NCBI RefSeq assembly: GCF_012910805.1
Contig: NZ_WTVK01000009.1
Location: 62,001-126,000, forward strand
Length of the DNA: 64,000 bases
Direction: 5' to 3'
Source: Aromatoleum evansii
Lineage (GTDB): Bacteria > Pseudomonadota > Gammaproteobacteria > Burkholderiales > Rhodocyclaceae
Position numbers and translations under genes: made by a program. Positions 52,357 through 61,171 of the stretch are shown here, piece by piece; the first letter of the stretch is position 1; each line of letters begins with the position of its first letter. A model generated the notes under the pieces. That model ran no database searches and was not told where the DNA came from. It saw only the letters and a list, made by a program, of their open reading frames with translations.

Positions 52357-52989
52357 TCAGCCGGCGGGCGCGGGCTGCGGTGCGGCGACTCCCGTGTAGC
52401 AGATGAGGTTGTGGCAGACGGCCGGCGCGTCGCCGAGGTTGCGGTAGCCGTGCGGCCGGTCTGCGGCGAAGCGCACCGCGTCGCCTTCCTTCAGGGGGTG
52501 CCAGCGGCCTTCGATGAGCACCTCCAGCGTGCCGCGGATGACGATCACGTGCTCCACGACGCCGGCAAGGTGGGGCTCGGAATGCCGCTCGTAGCCGGGC
52601 GCAAGCGTCAGTTCGAGCAGCTCGAAACCCAGGTGCGCGTCGTAGGGGAAGAGCGGGGCGACCCACATCGGGTCGCTCGCCGGCCGGTCGCGCAACGCGG
52701 CGGCGGAGCGGAAGGCGGCTTCTTCGTGACGCACCGGCGCGTCGATGAAGGCCGACAGCGGGGTGTGGAAGCCGGAGGCGATGCGCCACAAGGTGGCCAC
52801 GGTCGGGCTCGATTCGGCGCGTTCGATCTGGCCGAGCATGGCCTTGCTGACGCCGGTCTCGCCCGCGGCACGGTCGAGGCTCCAGCCGCGCTCGGCGCGC
52901 AAGCGCCGCAAGGTCGCGGCCAGATGCTCGGCCAGCGCGGGCGTGGCGCTGGGCGCCGGGGCGGAAGAGGGGGGGCCGTTCTTGGACAT
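52357..52989 (-). CDS. XRE-family regulator with C-terminal cupin domain
   Basis: A 210-residue regulator. The helix-turn-helix lies at about 25-80 (LRAERGWSLDRAAGETGVSK, then LGQIERAESSPTVATLWRI), and the cupin at about 115-200 (AGVVEHVIVIRGTLEVLIEG, EGDAVRFAADRPHGYRN). The cupin is expected to bind a small effector. It is divergent from benE, with two copies of a perfect 16-bp palindrome between them, so it most likely controls the transporter and itself. Confidence 0.9.
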   Translation of the reverse strand: MSKNGPPSSAPAPSATPALAEHLAATLRRLRAERGWSLDRAAGETGVSKAMLGQIERAESSPTVATLWRIASGFHTPLSAFIDAPVRHEEAAFRSAAALRDRPASDPMWVAPLFPYDAHLGFELLELTLAPGYERHSEPHLAGVVEHVIVIRGTLEVLIEGRWHPLKEGDAVRFAADRPHGYRNLGDAPAVCHNLICYTGVAAPQPAPAG

Positions 52990-53016
52990 GTCGTTCGTGC
53001 TGGGCGTCTCAGGCTT

Positions 53017-53032
53017 GTGCGTTAAAACGCAC
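53017..53032. promoter_or_regulatory. Palindromic operator 1 of the XRE-cupin/benE pair
   Basis: GTGCGTTAAAACGCAC, palindromic arms GTGCGTT/AACGCAC around two central A. It lies 27 bp before the regulator start codon. Confidence 0.82.
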
Positions 53033-53050
53033 GCTGCTAGGCTTGAGGGT

Positions 53051-53066
53051 GTGCGTTATAACGCAC
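53051..53066. promoter_or_regulatory. Palindromic operator 2 of the XRE-cupin/benE pair
   Basis: GTGCGTTATAACGCAC, a perfect 16-bp palindrome, differing from operator 1 only in the centre. Start-to-start distance is 34 bp, a little over three helical turns. It is 31 bp before the benE start. Confidence 0.85.
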
Positions 53067-53097
53067 GATCTTCCGATTAGAGCAGATAGAGCCAAGC

Positions 53098-54288
53098 ATG
53101 GGCAACCCACACACGGCGCCGGGCATCACCCGTCATTTTCCGCACCTCGCGGCCGGTTTGATCGCCGTGCTGGTCGGCTACACCAGCTCGGCGGCGATCG
53201 TCTTCCAGGCCGCCCACGCTGCCGGGGCCACGCCTTCGCAGCTGGCTTCGTGGCTGTGGGCGCTCGGGCTGGGGATGAGCCTCACGTCCATCGCGTTGTC
53301 CCTGCGCTACCGCGCGCCCATCCTCACGGCGTGGTCGACGCCGGGTGCGGCGCTCCTTGCCACGGGGCTCGTCGGCGTGCCGATGAGCGAAGCGATCGGC
53401 GCCTTCCTGTTTGCGTCTACCTTGATGGCGGTGCTCGGCTTCAGCGGCGCGTTCGAGCGCATCATGCGCCACGTGCCACCGTCGATTGCCGCCGCAATGC
53501 TGGCCGGCGTGCTGCTGCGCTTCGGTCTTGGCGCCTTCGCGCAGCTCGGTCAGGATCTCGCGTTGGTGGGGACGATGATCCTCGTGTTCTTCGCCGCCCG
53601 TCGCTGGTCCCCGCGTTATGCCGTGCCGCTCGCCTTCCTTGCCGGTCTGGTCGTCGCCGCGGCCAATGGCGGCATTGCCGCCGCCGAAATCCGCTGGCAA
53701 CTGTCCGGCCCTGAATTCGTGATGCCCAGCTTCTCGCCCGCGACGCTCCTCGGCATCGGCCTGCCGCTGTTCATCGTCACGCTCGCCTCGCAGAACGTGC
53801 CCGGCCTGGCCGTGCTGCGCGCCAACGGCTACGCGACGCCCGGTTCGCCGCTGCTCGGCTGGACCGGCATCACCGGCGTCGTGCTCGCGCCCTTCGGCGG
53901 ATTCTCCTTCAACCTCGCCGCGATCACGGCCGCCATCTGCATGAGCCCGGACGCCGATCCGAATCCGGCCCGGCGCTACCTCGCGTCGATCTGGGCGGGC
54001 GGCTTCTATCTCCTCACCGGCATCGGCGGGGCCACGGTGGCGAGCCTGCTGTCCGCCTTCCCGCAGACCTTGGTCGCCGCCATCGCCGGGCTTGCGCTGA
54101 TGGGCACGATCGCCGCCAGCCTGAGCGCGGCGCTCGCCGACGAGAGCGGACGCGATGCGGCCGTGGTCACCTTCCTCGTCACCGCGTCGGGCCTCACACT
54201 GTTCGGCATCGGCAGCGCATTCTGGGGGCTGGTCTTCGGCTATGCCGTGAGCCACGCCCTGCGGCGGCCGCAAAGGCTCGCGGCCTGA
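53098..54288 (+). CDS. benE: BenE-family benzoate/H+ symporter
   Basis: A 396-residue carrier with about twelve helices. Wording matches BenE: VLVGYTSSAAIVFQAAHAAG, AWSTPGAALLA, and TLASQNVPGLAVLRANGY, plus GFSFNLAAITAAICM. It is expected to import benzoate or a similar aromatic acid. No aromatic-degradation enzymes are adjacent, so the substrate remains open. The divergent XRE-cupin regulator and the two palindromes indicate effector-dependent control. Confidence 0.92.
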   Translation: MGNPHTAPGITRHFPHLAAGLIAVLVGYTSSAAIVFQAAHAAGATPSQLASWLWALGLGMSLTSIALSLRYRAPILTAWSTPGAALLATGLVGVPMSEAIGAFLFASTLMAVLGFSGAFERIMRHVPPSIAAAMLAGVLLRFGLGAFAQLGQDLALVGTMILVFFAARRWSPRYAVPLAFLAGLVVAAANGGIAAAEIRWQLSGPEFVMPSFSPATLLGIGLPLFIVTLASQNVPGLAVLRANGYATPGSPLLGWTGITGVVLAPFGGFSFNLAAITAAICMSPDADPNPARRYLASIWAGGFYLLTGIGGATVASLLSAFPQTLVAAIAGLALMGTIAASLSAALADESGRDAAVVTFLVTASGLTLFGIGSAFWGLVFGYAVSHALRRPQRLAA

Positions 54289-54302
54289 GCCGCGCCGGGG
54301 CG

Positions 54303-54749
54303 TCAGTCCGGAATTTCAGGCTCGACGAGTCGCGCCAGATGCTCGAGCGATTCCTGCCAGCCGAGGTAGCAGAATTCCACCGGAATCGCCTCGGGAATGC
54401 CTTCCTGCACGATGTTCACCTCCGCCCCGCAGGCCACCGCGCGCAGCGACACGGTCGTCACCATCTCGCCCGGCAGCTTGGTGTCGTCGAACTTGTCCGT
54501 GTAGCGAATGCGCTCGTTCGGCACGAGTTCCAGGTAGTTACCGCCGAAGGAATGGCTGTTGCCCGTGCTGAAATTCCTGAACGCCATCCTGAATGTGCCG
54601 CCCACCGTGGCATCCAGGTGGGCGACGGTGGAGGTGAAGCCGTTGGGCGGCAGCCAGCGGGCGAGGGCTTCCGCATCGAGGAAGGCCCGGTAGATCTTCT
54701 CGGGTTTTGCGCGCAGCACGCGGTGCAGGCGGACGGTACCGGTAGGCAT
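54303..54749 (-). CDS. SRPBCC/AHSA1-like protein
   Basis: A 148-residue protein of the START-like Activator-of-Hsp90 homologue type: HRVLRAKPEKIYRAFLDAEA, LARWLPPNGFTSTV, GTFRMAFRNFSTG and the end CYLGWQESLEHLARLVEPEI are the usual wording. These bind small hydrophobic ligands; function is unknown. AAAGGAGAG stands just before ATG 54749. It converges with benE. Confidence 0.9.
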   Translation of the reverse strand: MPTGTVRLHRVLRAKPEKIYRAFLDAEALARWLPPNGFTSTVAHLDATVGGTFRMAFRNFSTGNSHSFGGNYLELVPNERIRYTDKFDDTKLPGEMVTTVSLRAVACGAEVNIVQEGIPEAIPVEFCYLGWQESLEHLARLVEPEIPD

Positions 54750-54958
54750 GGTCTCTCCTTTCGTCGGGGGGCGGATCCGCGGCTGTTGTCGCCGCTCCGT
54801 CCACCATAGTCGAACGGCAGGGCGGCGGTTTGACAGTCGCAGCGAAATCCAGGGCGTTCCGGCTTGCCCCTGTCCGTCTTTTCCGGTGAATCTAGTGTGG
54901 ATTGGCCAAGGCGCCGGGGGCGGTTCCATGCACTGTCCTTAGCGGATCTTGATTTAAC

Positions 54959-54973
54959 GAAACGATCGGTCTA
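54959..54973. promoter_or_regulatory. TetR-type operator half-match before acuR
   Basis: GAAACGATCGGTCTA, sharing CGATCGGTCTAAA with the site before acuI. It lies 10 bp before the acuR start, which suggests autoregulation. Confidence 0.65.
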
Positions 54974-54983
54974 AATTATAGCC

Positions 54984-55622
54984 ATGGACCTTGCACACCA
55001 GCCCCCTCGCCGCCGCGGCAGGCCCCCCAGGCAGCGCGAAGACCTCACCGAGACGCGCGAGCTGCTGTTGCGCGCCGGGCTGGAAGTGCTCACCGAAAAG
55101 GGCTTCACGTCCACCGGCATCGACGAGATTCTCGGCCGCGTTGGTGTCCCGAAGGGGTCCTTCTATCACTATTTCGACAGCAAGGAAGCGTTCGGCCTCG
55201 ACCTGATCGAACGCTACGGGGAGTTCTTTGCCCGCAAGCTGGACCGTCACCTGCGCAACGCGGCGCTCTCGCCCTTGTGTCGTCTGCGGGCCTTCGTCGT
55301 CGATGCGACGGACGGCATGGCCCGCCACGAATTCCGTCGCGGCTGCCTGATCGGCAACCTCGGCCAGGAAATGGGGGCGCTTCCCGAGAGCTTTCGGGCC
55401 CGGCTCAAGGAGACCTTCGAGGATTGGCAGGCCCGCTTCGCCGCCTGCCTGGTCGAGGCGCAACAAGCCGGTGAGTTGGCCCAGAACGCCGACACCGCCC
55501 GGCTGGCGGCCTTCTTCTGGATTGGCTGGGAGGGCGCCGTCCTGCGGGCCAAGCTCGAGCGAAGCGCGCAAGCGCTCGAGACCTTTGCCGGACTGTTCTT
55601 TGCCGGCTTGCCCCGGCGCTGA
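54984..55622 (+). CDS. acuR: TetR-family regulator (AcuR/NemR type)
   Basis: A 212-residue regulator with N-terminal helix-turn-helix (LEVLTEKGFTSTGIDEILGR, VGVPKGSFYHYFDSKEAFGL) and a C-terminal ligand domain containing the Cys in RRGCLIGNLGQEMGA, a feature of NemR/AcuR-type repressors that respond to electrophiles such as acrylate. It precedes acuI by 47 bp, and both genes have the same operator-like sequence. Assignment as AcuR rests on this pairing. Confidence 0.85.
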   Translation: MDLAHQPPRRRGRPPRQREDLTETRELLLRAGLEVLTEKGFTSTGIDEILGRVGVPKGSFYHYFDSKEAFGLDLIERYGEFFARKLDRHLRNAALSPLCRLRAFVVDATDGMARHEFRRGCLIGNLGQEMGALPESFRARLKETFEDWQARFAACLVEAQQAGELAQNADTARLAAFFWIGWEGAVLRAKLERSAQALETFAGLFFAGLPRR

Positions 55623-55638
55623 TTTTTTCGTGTTTTTG

Positions 55639-55653
55639 TAGACGATCGGTCTA
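55639..55653. promoter_or_regulatory. TetR-type operator before acuI
   Basis: TAGACGATCGGTCTA, an inverted repeat TAGAC-N5-GTCTA, 16 bp before the acuI start. It resembles NemR/AcuR boxes (TAGACCGGTCTA type). Confidence 0.75.
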
Positions 55654-55669
55654 AAGGGAGAGGAGTCGT

Positions 55670-56653
55670 ATGTTCGAGGGAATCCTGATCGAGAAGGACG
55701 AGTCCGGTTACCGCGCGAGCGTGCAGGAACTCGATGAAGCGCAGTTGCCCGAGGGCAACGTGACGGTCCGCGTCAGCCACTCGACGCTCAATTACAAGGA
55801 CGGCCTGGCCATTACCGGCAAGGGGCCGGTGGTGCGGAAGTTCCCCATGGTCCCCGGCATCGACCTGGTGGGCGTGGTCGAGGAAAGCACCCATCCGGCG
55901 TACCAGACCGGCGATCCGGTCGTGCTCAACGGTTGGGGCGTCGGCGAGGTGCACTGGGGCGGCCTCGCGCAGAAGGCGCGCCTGAACGGCGACTGGCTGG
56001 TGCCCTTGCCGTCGGCGTTTACGCCGCAGCAGGCAATGGCAATCGGCACCGCGGGCTACACCGCCATGCTGTGCGTACTCGCGCTCGAGCGGCATGGCGT
56101 CAGGCCCGAGGACGGCGAGATCCTGGTCACCGGTGCCGCGGGTGGCGTCGGCAGCGTCGCCATCGCGGTCCTGGCGAAGCTCGGTTACACGGTCGTCGCC
56201 GCCACCGGCCGCCCGCAGGATGCCGACTACCTGAAGTCGCTCGGCGCAAGCGAAGTCGTCGAGCGCGCCCTGTTCTCGTCGCCCGGCAAGCCCCTGGGCA
56301 AGGAGCGCTGGGCCGGCGCCGTCGATGTCGTTGGCAGCCACGTGCTGGCCAATGTCTGCGCCACGACCAAGTACCGCGGCGTGGTCGCCGCTTGCGGCCT
56401 GGCGGCAGGCATGGATTTCCCCGCGACCGTCGCGCCCTTCATCCTGCGCGGCGTCACGCTGGCGGGCGTCGATAGCGTGATGTGCCCGCGTCCCGAGCGC
56501 CTCGTGGCCTGGCAACGTCTGGGAATCGATCTGGACGTCGCCAAGCTCGGCCAGATCAGCCGCGAAGTCGGCCTGGCCGAAGCCATTCCGCTCGCCGACA
56601 GCCTTCTGAAGGGCGAAGTGCGCGGCCGCATCGTAGTGGACGTGAATCGCTAA
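55670..56653 (+). CDS. acuI: Acrylyl-CoA reductase AcuI (YhdH family)
   Basis: A 327-residue NADPH-dependent medium-chain reductase that converts acryloyl-CoA to propionyl-CoA. Signatures are [31 protein letters not shown], the nucleotide-binding [19 protein letters not shown] and [14 protein letters not shown]. In DMSP and acrylate users acuI sits with acuR, as here. Its usual role also includes detoxifying acryloyl-CoA. It starts with AGAGGAG upstream and is followed by an AhpD-like gene 47 bp later. Confidence 0.93.
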   Translation: MFEGILIEKDESGYRASVQELDEAQLPEGNVTVRVSHSTLNYKDGLAITGKGPVVRKFPMVPGIDLVGVVEESTHPAYQTGDPVVLNGWGVGEVHWGGLAQKARLNGDWLVPLPSAFTPQQAMAIGTAGYTAMLCVLALERHGVRPEDGEILVTGAAGGVGSVAIAVLAKLGYTVVAATGRPQDADYLKSLGASEVVERALFSSPGKPLGKERWAGAVDVVGSHVLANVCATTKYRGVVAACGLAAGMDFPATVAPFILRGVTLAGVDSVMCPRPERLVAWQRLGIDLDVAKLGQISREVGLAEAIPLADSLLKGEVRGRIVVDVNR

Positions 56654-56700
56654 ACCAACTTCAGCAGCAGAAACCGCTTCATCATCCGAAGGAGAACAGC

Positions 56701-57297
56701 ATGACCCAAGCGCAGCAGGCCGCAGTAAGCCGGTTTCCCGTTCCCGAACTGAAGGACATGCCCGAAGACATCCGCGCGCGCATCCTCGCCGTCCAGGAGA
56801 AATCCGGTTTCATCCCCAACGTGTTCCTGACGCTCGCCCACCGCCCCGACGAGTTCCGGGCCTTCTTCGCCTATCACGATGCGCTGATGGAAAAGCCCGG
56901 CAACCTGAGCAAGGCCGAGCGCGAAATGATCGTCGTCGCGACGAGCGGTGTGAACCAATGCCAGTATTGCGTGATCGCCCACGGCGCCATCCTGCGCATT
57001 CGCGCCAAGAACCCGCTCATTGCCGACCAGGTCGCCACCAACTACCGCAAGGCCGACATCACCGAGCGCCAGAAGGTGATGCTGGATTTCGCCATGAAGG
57101 TTTCGCAGAGTGCCCACCTCGTCGGAGAGGCCGATTTCGAAGCGCTGAAGGCACACGGCTTCAACGATGACGACATCTGGGACATCGCGGGCATCTCGGC
57201 CTTCTTCGGCATGTCCAACCGCATCGCCAACGTGACGAGCATGCGGCCCAACGCCGAGTTCTACGCGCTCGGTCGCCAGACCATCGAGCGCGCTTGA
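56701..57297 (+). CDS. Peroxidase-related/AhpD-like (carboxymuconolactone decarboxylase family) protein
   Basis: A 198-residue protein of the uncharacterised peroxidase-related group within the CMD/AhpD superfamily. The redox motif is CQYCVIAHGA (CxxC-x3-H, residues ~81-88) preceded by LSKAEREMIVVATSGVN. It probably acts as a thiol-dependent peroxide or alkylhydroperoxide reductase. It follows acuI at 47 bp with AAGGAG before the ATG, so a link to electrophile stress is plausible. Confidence 0.9.
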   Translation: MTQAQQAAVSRFPVPELKDMPEDIRARILAVQEKSGFIPNVFLTLAHRPDEFRAFFAYHDALMEKPGNLSKAEREMIVVATSGVNQCQYCVIAHGAILRIRAKNPLIADQVATNYRKADITERQKVMLDFAMKVSQSAHLVGEADFEALKAHGFNDDDIWDIAGISAFFGMSNRIANVTSMRPNAEFYALGRQTIERA

Positions 57298-57322
57298 ACT
57301 CGCCTCCCTGTCGCGCCGCGAG

Positions 57323-57356
57323 CTGCCGCGCAGAGCCATGAAGCGCTGCGCGGCAG
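57323..57356 (+). terminator. Candidate terminator hairpin after the acuI operon
   Basis: CTGCCGCGCAG (57323-57333) pairs with CTGCGCGGCAG (57346-57356). No T-run follows, so termination is uncertain. Confidence 0.45.
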
Positions 57357-57424
57357 CGGGGACTATCCCCGCGGTTCGCTGTACGGCAATGCGGCGCGAC
57401 AGCTTTCTTCTTGGGGCGCCGGGC

Positions 57425-58099
57425 TCATTGGCCCGTACCCGCCCGACGGACGCTCGACCGTCCGGCGAACCGTGTCGCTGGCGCCTCGCTCAGCACGCTG
57501 TCGTGCTCGGTGTGCGGCGTGCCGGTCTCGGTGCGTAGCGGGATGACCCCGGCCCATGCCGGCCAGTTCAGGTCCCCTTCGTCGTCCGCCACTCCCCAGT
57601 CGCGCACTTTGGCGGATGCTTCCGCGAGGGGGATCCGCAACAGGCTGGTCGCGTTGAGTTCCTTGTCGTTGATCGGGCGCAATGTTGCCCAACGGTCGGG
57701 ATAGAGACCGTCGATGAACGCGCGCAGGCTGCGCCGTTTGTCCTCCGGGTTGGTGACGAGCTCGAACCGGCCGTAGATCACCACCGAACGGTAGTTCATC
57801 GAGTGGTGCATGGCCGAGCGTGCCAGCACCAATCCGTCGGCGAGCGCGATGGTGACGCAGGCCTCGCCCTGCACGAGCGCCTTGAGCATGCGCGACGCCT
57901 TGGCGCCGTGGATGTACAAGTGTTCGCCTTCGCGCCAATGCAGGGTGGGGATCGCGTGCACCGCGCCATCGATCTGGAAGGCGACGGTGCAGATCATCGC
58001 CGCGTCGACAATGGCTGCCACGGCGTCGGCCTCGTAGTGCGCGCGCTCCGGCAGGCGGCGGACGCGGGTGCGCGGGGAAGGGGCGGAAGGCTTGGACAT
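57425..58099 (-). CDS. Pyridoxamine 5'-phosphate oxidase-like flavin-binding protein
   Basis: A 224-residue protein of the PNPOx-like split-barrel fold (flavin-nucleotide-binding type): AIVDAAMICTVAFQIDGAVH, AIPTLHWREGEHLYIHG and RSVVIYGRFELV are typical. It is divergent from a MocR-type regulator gene, an arrangement common for vitamin B6-related or flavin-binding proteins controlled by PLP-binding regulators. ATG 58099 is chosen by fold start. Confidence 0.88.
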   Translation of the reverse strand: MSKPSAPSPRTRVRRLPERAHYEADAVAAIVDAAMICTVAFQIDGAVHAIPTLHWREGEHLYIHGAKASRMLKALVQGEACVTIALADGLVLARSAMHHSMNYRSVVIYGRFELVTNPEDKRRSLRAFIDGLYPDRWATLRPINDKELNATSLLRIPLAEASAKVRDWGVADDEGDLNWPAWAGVIPLRTETGTPHTEHDSVLSEAPATRFAGRSSVRRAGTGQ

Positions 58100-58147
58100 G
58101 ACGGCGGGGCTCCGGAAAAAGAAGGATGGCGCAAGCCTACGGGGGTG

Positions 58148-58169
58148 GTGGTACCTTTCGTAGTGCCAC
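58148..58169. promoter_or_regulatory. Imperfect palindrome in the MocR/PNPOx divergent region
   Basis: GTGGTAC (58148-58154), 8 bp, GTGCCAC (58163-58169), an inverted repeat with one mismatch. A MocR-family binding site is possible. Confidence 0.4.
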
Positions 58170-58194
58170 GCGATCAACCAACCATGGAGCCACG

Positions 58195-59637
58195 ATGGAG
58201 CTCGACTGGCTGCTCGCCCCGCCGCTGCCGGAGACCTTGCCGCGTCAGCGCGTGCTCTACCTGCGCCTGCGCGACGCCATCCTGTCGGGTCGTCTTGCGC
58301 CCGGCACGCGCCTGCCTGCGAGCCGGGGGCTGGCCGCATCGCTGAAGATCGCTCGCAACACCGTGCTGTTCGCCTACGAGCAGCTCGTCGCCGAAGGCTG
58401 CCTGGAGGCGGATCGCCAAGGCACGCGCGTGGCAGCCCTCCCCGCGCGGCCGGCGGGGCGTTCGGCTACTGCCGATGCGCCCACCGCGCCGCTACGACTC
58501 TCCGCCCGCGCTGCGGCCGCACTCCAACCCGCACCGGGGCGCGAGGCCGAAGCGCTGCCATTTGCTCCCGGCGTGCCGGACTTCGGCGCCTTTCCCTTCC
58601 GTAGCTGGCGTGCCTGCCTGGAGCGCGCCTGGCGCGACGCCGGTTGGCGCCAGCTCGGCTATGCGGCGCACGGCGGCGATCCCGCGCTGCGCCAGGCGCT
58701 CGCCAACCACCTCACGACCGGGCGCGGCTTGCCCGTGGATCCGGCCCAAATCGTCATCACCAGCGGAACGCAGGTCGCGCTGGACCTGTGCGCCCGTCTG
58801 CTGTGCGACGATGGCGACACCGTCTGGGCCGAAAACCCGGGCTACCTCGCCGCCCGCGTCGCCTTCGGCCTGGCCGGGCTGCGGGTGCATGACGTGCCGG
58901 TCGACGCCGAAGGGCTTGCTCCGTCGGAGGAGGACTGGCGCGCTTACCCGCCGCGGCTCGTCATGGTCACCCCTTCGCACCAGTACCCGACCGGCCGCGT
59001 CATGACCTTGCCGCGGCGCCTCGCCCTCATCGAGGGGGCGCGCCGAACGGGCGCCTGGATCATCGAGGACGACTACGACAGCGAGTTCCGCCGTGCCGGC
59101 CCCGCGCCGCCCGCGCTGTTCGGCCTGCGGCCGGATGCCCCCGTCGTCTATGTCGGCACGTTCAGCAAGACGCTCTATCCCGGCCTGCGCCTTGGCTATC
59201 TCGTGCTGCCCGAACCCATCGCCGCCGACTTCGCCCGTGCCGCCGCGCTGGCGATGCGCGCCGGACAGGGCGTCGAACAGCGTGCGCTCGCCGACTTCAT
59301 GCAGCGCGGCCATTACACCGCTCATCTGCAGCGCATGCGCGTCCGCTATGCCGCGCGGCAGGCGGCACTGCGTGCGGCGCTACGTGATGCGTTCGGTCCC
59401 GGGGTGGAACTGTCGGGTGGCGAAGCCGGCTTGCATCTGGTGATGTGGTTGCCGGCCGAAGTGTGCGACTTCGAGGTGGTAGAACGTGCGGCCAAGTTGG
59501 GGCTGGGGGTGCGGGCGCTAGGGCGCTACGCCAGGGCACCGATGAGGTGCAACGGCTTGGTGCTCGGGTACGGGAATCTGGACGAAGGGATGATCGCAGA
59601 GGGCGTAAGGCGTTTGAAGATGGCCGTAAGCCCATGA
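58195..59637 (+). CDS. MocR-type (GntR/aminotransferase fusion) transcription regulator
   Basis: A 480-residue regulator. The GntR winged helix lies at ~10-80 (LPRQRVLYLRLRDAILSGRL, PASRGLAASLKIARNTVLFA), and the remaining part is an aminotransferase class I domain with the PLP-Lys in GTFSKTLYPGLRLGY. It binds PLP and usually controls vitamin B6, GABA or taurine genes (PdxR, GabR, TauR). Here its neighbour is a PNPOx-like gene rather than tau genes, so I do not call it TauR. ATG 58195 agrees with the family start. Confidence 0.9.
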   Translation: MELDWLLAPPLPETLPRQRVLYLRLRDAILSGRLAPGTRLPASRGLAASLKIARNTVLFAYEQLVAEGCLEADRQGTRVAALPARPAGRSATADAPTAPLRLSARAAAALQPAPGREAEALPFAPGVPDFGAFPFRSWRACLERAWRDAGWRQLGYAAHGGDPALRQALANHLTTGRGLPVDPAQIVITSGTQVALDLCARLLCDDGDTVWAENPGYLAARVAFGLAGLRVHDVPVDAEGLAPSEEDWRAYPPRLVMVTPSHQYPTGRVMTLPRRLALIEGARRTGAWIIEDDYDSEFRRAGPAPPALFGLRPDAPVVYVGTFSKTLYPGLRLGYLVLPEPIAADFARAAALAMRAGQGVEQRALADFMQRGHYTAHLQRMRVRYAARQAALRAALRDAFGPGVELSGGEAGLHLVMWLPAEVCDFEVVERAAKLGLGVRALGRYARAPMRCNGLVLGYGNLDEGMIAEGVRRLKMAVSP

Positions 59638-59725
59638 GGTGCGCCAGCGGAGCCGTTAGCCGATAAACCCGGTCACCCCATCGATCCTGTGTGCCTCGAC
59701 AACCGAACCGTCCTTGGCGGGCGCA

Positions 59726-59757
59726 GAAAATGGCGCGACCTTGGCCGCGCCATTTTC
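59726..59757. terminator. Bidirectional intrinsic terminator between mocR-type gene and amt
   Basis: GAAAATGGCGCG (59726-59737) and CGCGCCATTTTC (59746-59757) are exact reverse complements with flanking A- and T-runs, placed between the convergent genes. Confidence 0.85.
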
Positions 59758-59824
59758 ATCAAGGTCGATCCGGGAGCCTATCTTCGGCCCCGACCTGTTT
59801 CATTTTCGTTTACGTGGATCGACG

Positions 59825-61027
59825 TCACCACGACGTCTCGTGCTCCGCGGTTGCCGAGATCTTGTGGATGGACAGGTCGGCGCCGGCGAATTCCTCCTCG
59901 GGGTCGAGGCGCAGGCCGAGGGTGGCGCGGATGAGGCCGTAGACGATGGCGCCGCCGGCAAGCGCGATGGCGATGCCGCCGAGGGTGCCGACGAGCTGGG
60001 CGCCAAAGCTGACGCCGCCGATGCCGCCCAGTGCCTTGCTGCCGAAAATGCCGGCGGCGATGCCGCCCCAGGCACCGCACAGGCCGTGCAGGGGCCACAC
60101 GCCGAGGACGTCGTCGATCTTCCAGCGGTTCTGCGCGATGGTGAAGAGTTGCACGAAAAGGACGCCGGCGATGGAGCCGACGACGAGCGCACCAAGCGGG
60201 TGCATCAGGTCGGAGCCGGCGCAGACGGCGACGAGGCCGGCGAGGGGACCGTTGTGTACGAAGCCGGGGTCGTTGCGTCCCGCTGCGAGGGCGGCGAGGG
60301 TGCCGCCGATCATGGCCATCAGCGAGTTGAGCGCGACGAGACCGTTGATGGCGTCGAGGCGCTGGGCGCTCATGACGTTGAAGCCGAACCAGCCGACCGC
60401 GAGGATCCATGCGCCCAGCGCGAGGAAGGGGATGCTCGACGGCGGGTGCGCCGAGATCTGGCCGTTCTTGTGGTAGCGGCCGCGGCGGGCGCCGAGCAGC
60501 AGCACGGCGGGGAGCGCGATCCAGCCGCCCACGGCATGTACCACGACACTGCCCGCGAAGTCGTGGAATTTCGCCCCGAAGGCGCCCTCGAGCCAATCCT
60601 GCAGGCCGAAGTTGCCGTTCCACACGATGCCTTCGAAGAAGGGGTAGATGAAGCCGACGATGAGGAAGGTCGCGATCAGCTGCGGCACGAAGCGCGCGCG
60701 TTCGGCGATGCCGCCGGAGATGATGGCGGGAATCGCAGCGGCGAAGGTCAGCAGGAAGAAGAACTTGACCAGCTCGTAGCCGGAGTTGGCGGCAAGCTGC
60801 TCGGCGCTCACGAAGAAGCCGTTGCCGTAGGCGAGGGTGTAGCCGATGACGAAGTAGGCCAGCGTCGACATCGAGAAGTCGCTGAGGATCTTCACGAGGG
60901 CGTTCACCTGGTTCTTCTTGCGCACGGTGCCGACCTCGAGGAAGGCGAAGCCGGCGTGCATCGCGAGCACCATGATGGCGCCCAGAAGGACGAAGAGTAC
61001 GTCCGCGGATGTCTTGAACTGCTCCAT
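59825..61027 (-). CDS. amt: Ammonium transporter Amt
   Basis: A 400-residue ammonium channel with eleven helices. Typical segments are GAIMVLAMHAGFAFLEVGTV, the DFAGSVVVHAVGG motif (~143-155) and ALGAWILAVGWFGFNVMSA with twin pore His regions. ATG 61027 is the usual start. A sigma54 promoter and an NtrC site lie upstream. No glnK is adjacent, which is less common. It would serve uptake of ammonium under nitrogen limitation; in taurine growth, ammonia is produced internally. Confidence 0.94.
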   Translation of the reverse strand: MEQFKTSADVLFVLLGAIMVLAMHAGFAFLEVGTVRKKNQVNALVKILSDFSMSTLAYFVIGYTLAYGNGFFVSAEQLAANSGYELVKFFFLLTFAAAIPAIISGGIAERARFVPQLIATFLIVGFIYPFFEGIVWNGNFGLQDWLEGAFGAKFHDFAGSVVVHAVGGWIALPAVLLLGARRGRYHKNGQISAHPPSSIPFLALGAWILAVGWFGFNVMSAQRLDAINGLVALNSLMAMIGGTLAALAAGRNDPGFVHNGPLAGLVAVCAGSDLMHPLGALVVGSIAGVLFVQLFTIAQNRWKIDDVLGVWPLHGLCGAWGGIAAGIFGSKALGGIGGVSFGAQLVGTLGGIAIALAGGAIVYGLIRATLGLRLDPEEEFAGADLSIHKISATAEHETSW

Positions 61028-61061
61028 TGATGTGCTCCGGGTAGCGTGGTCGGTGCGGTCA

Positions 61062-61077
61062 AGCAAATCATGTGCCG
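61062..61077 (-). promoter_or_regulatory. Sigma54 (-24/-12) promoter of amt
   Basis: On the minus strand CGGCACATGATTTGCT gives GGCAC-N5-TTGC, with GG and GC exactly 10 bp apart. It lies about 36 bp before the amt start. Confidence 0.8.
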
Positions 61078-61171
61078 AAAAACAATGTGTCGTTTATTCA
61101 ATGTCTTGCGTCTGTGGTGCGGACGATCGGTGCGGCGTTGTCCCGTCGGTGGTGCATCGCGCCAGGTCGGC

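Noticed and set aside
58195-59637. MocR-type regulator as TauR
   Set aside because: TauR is of this family, but this gene is 10 kb away from the tau genes, sits divergent to a PNPOx-like gene, and the tau promoters carry IclR-type elements instead.
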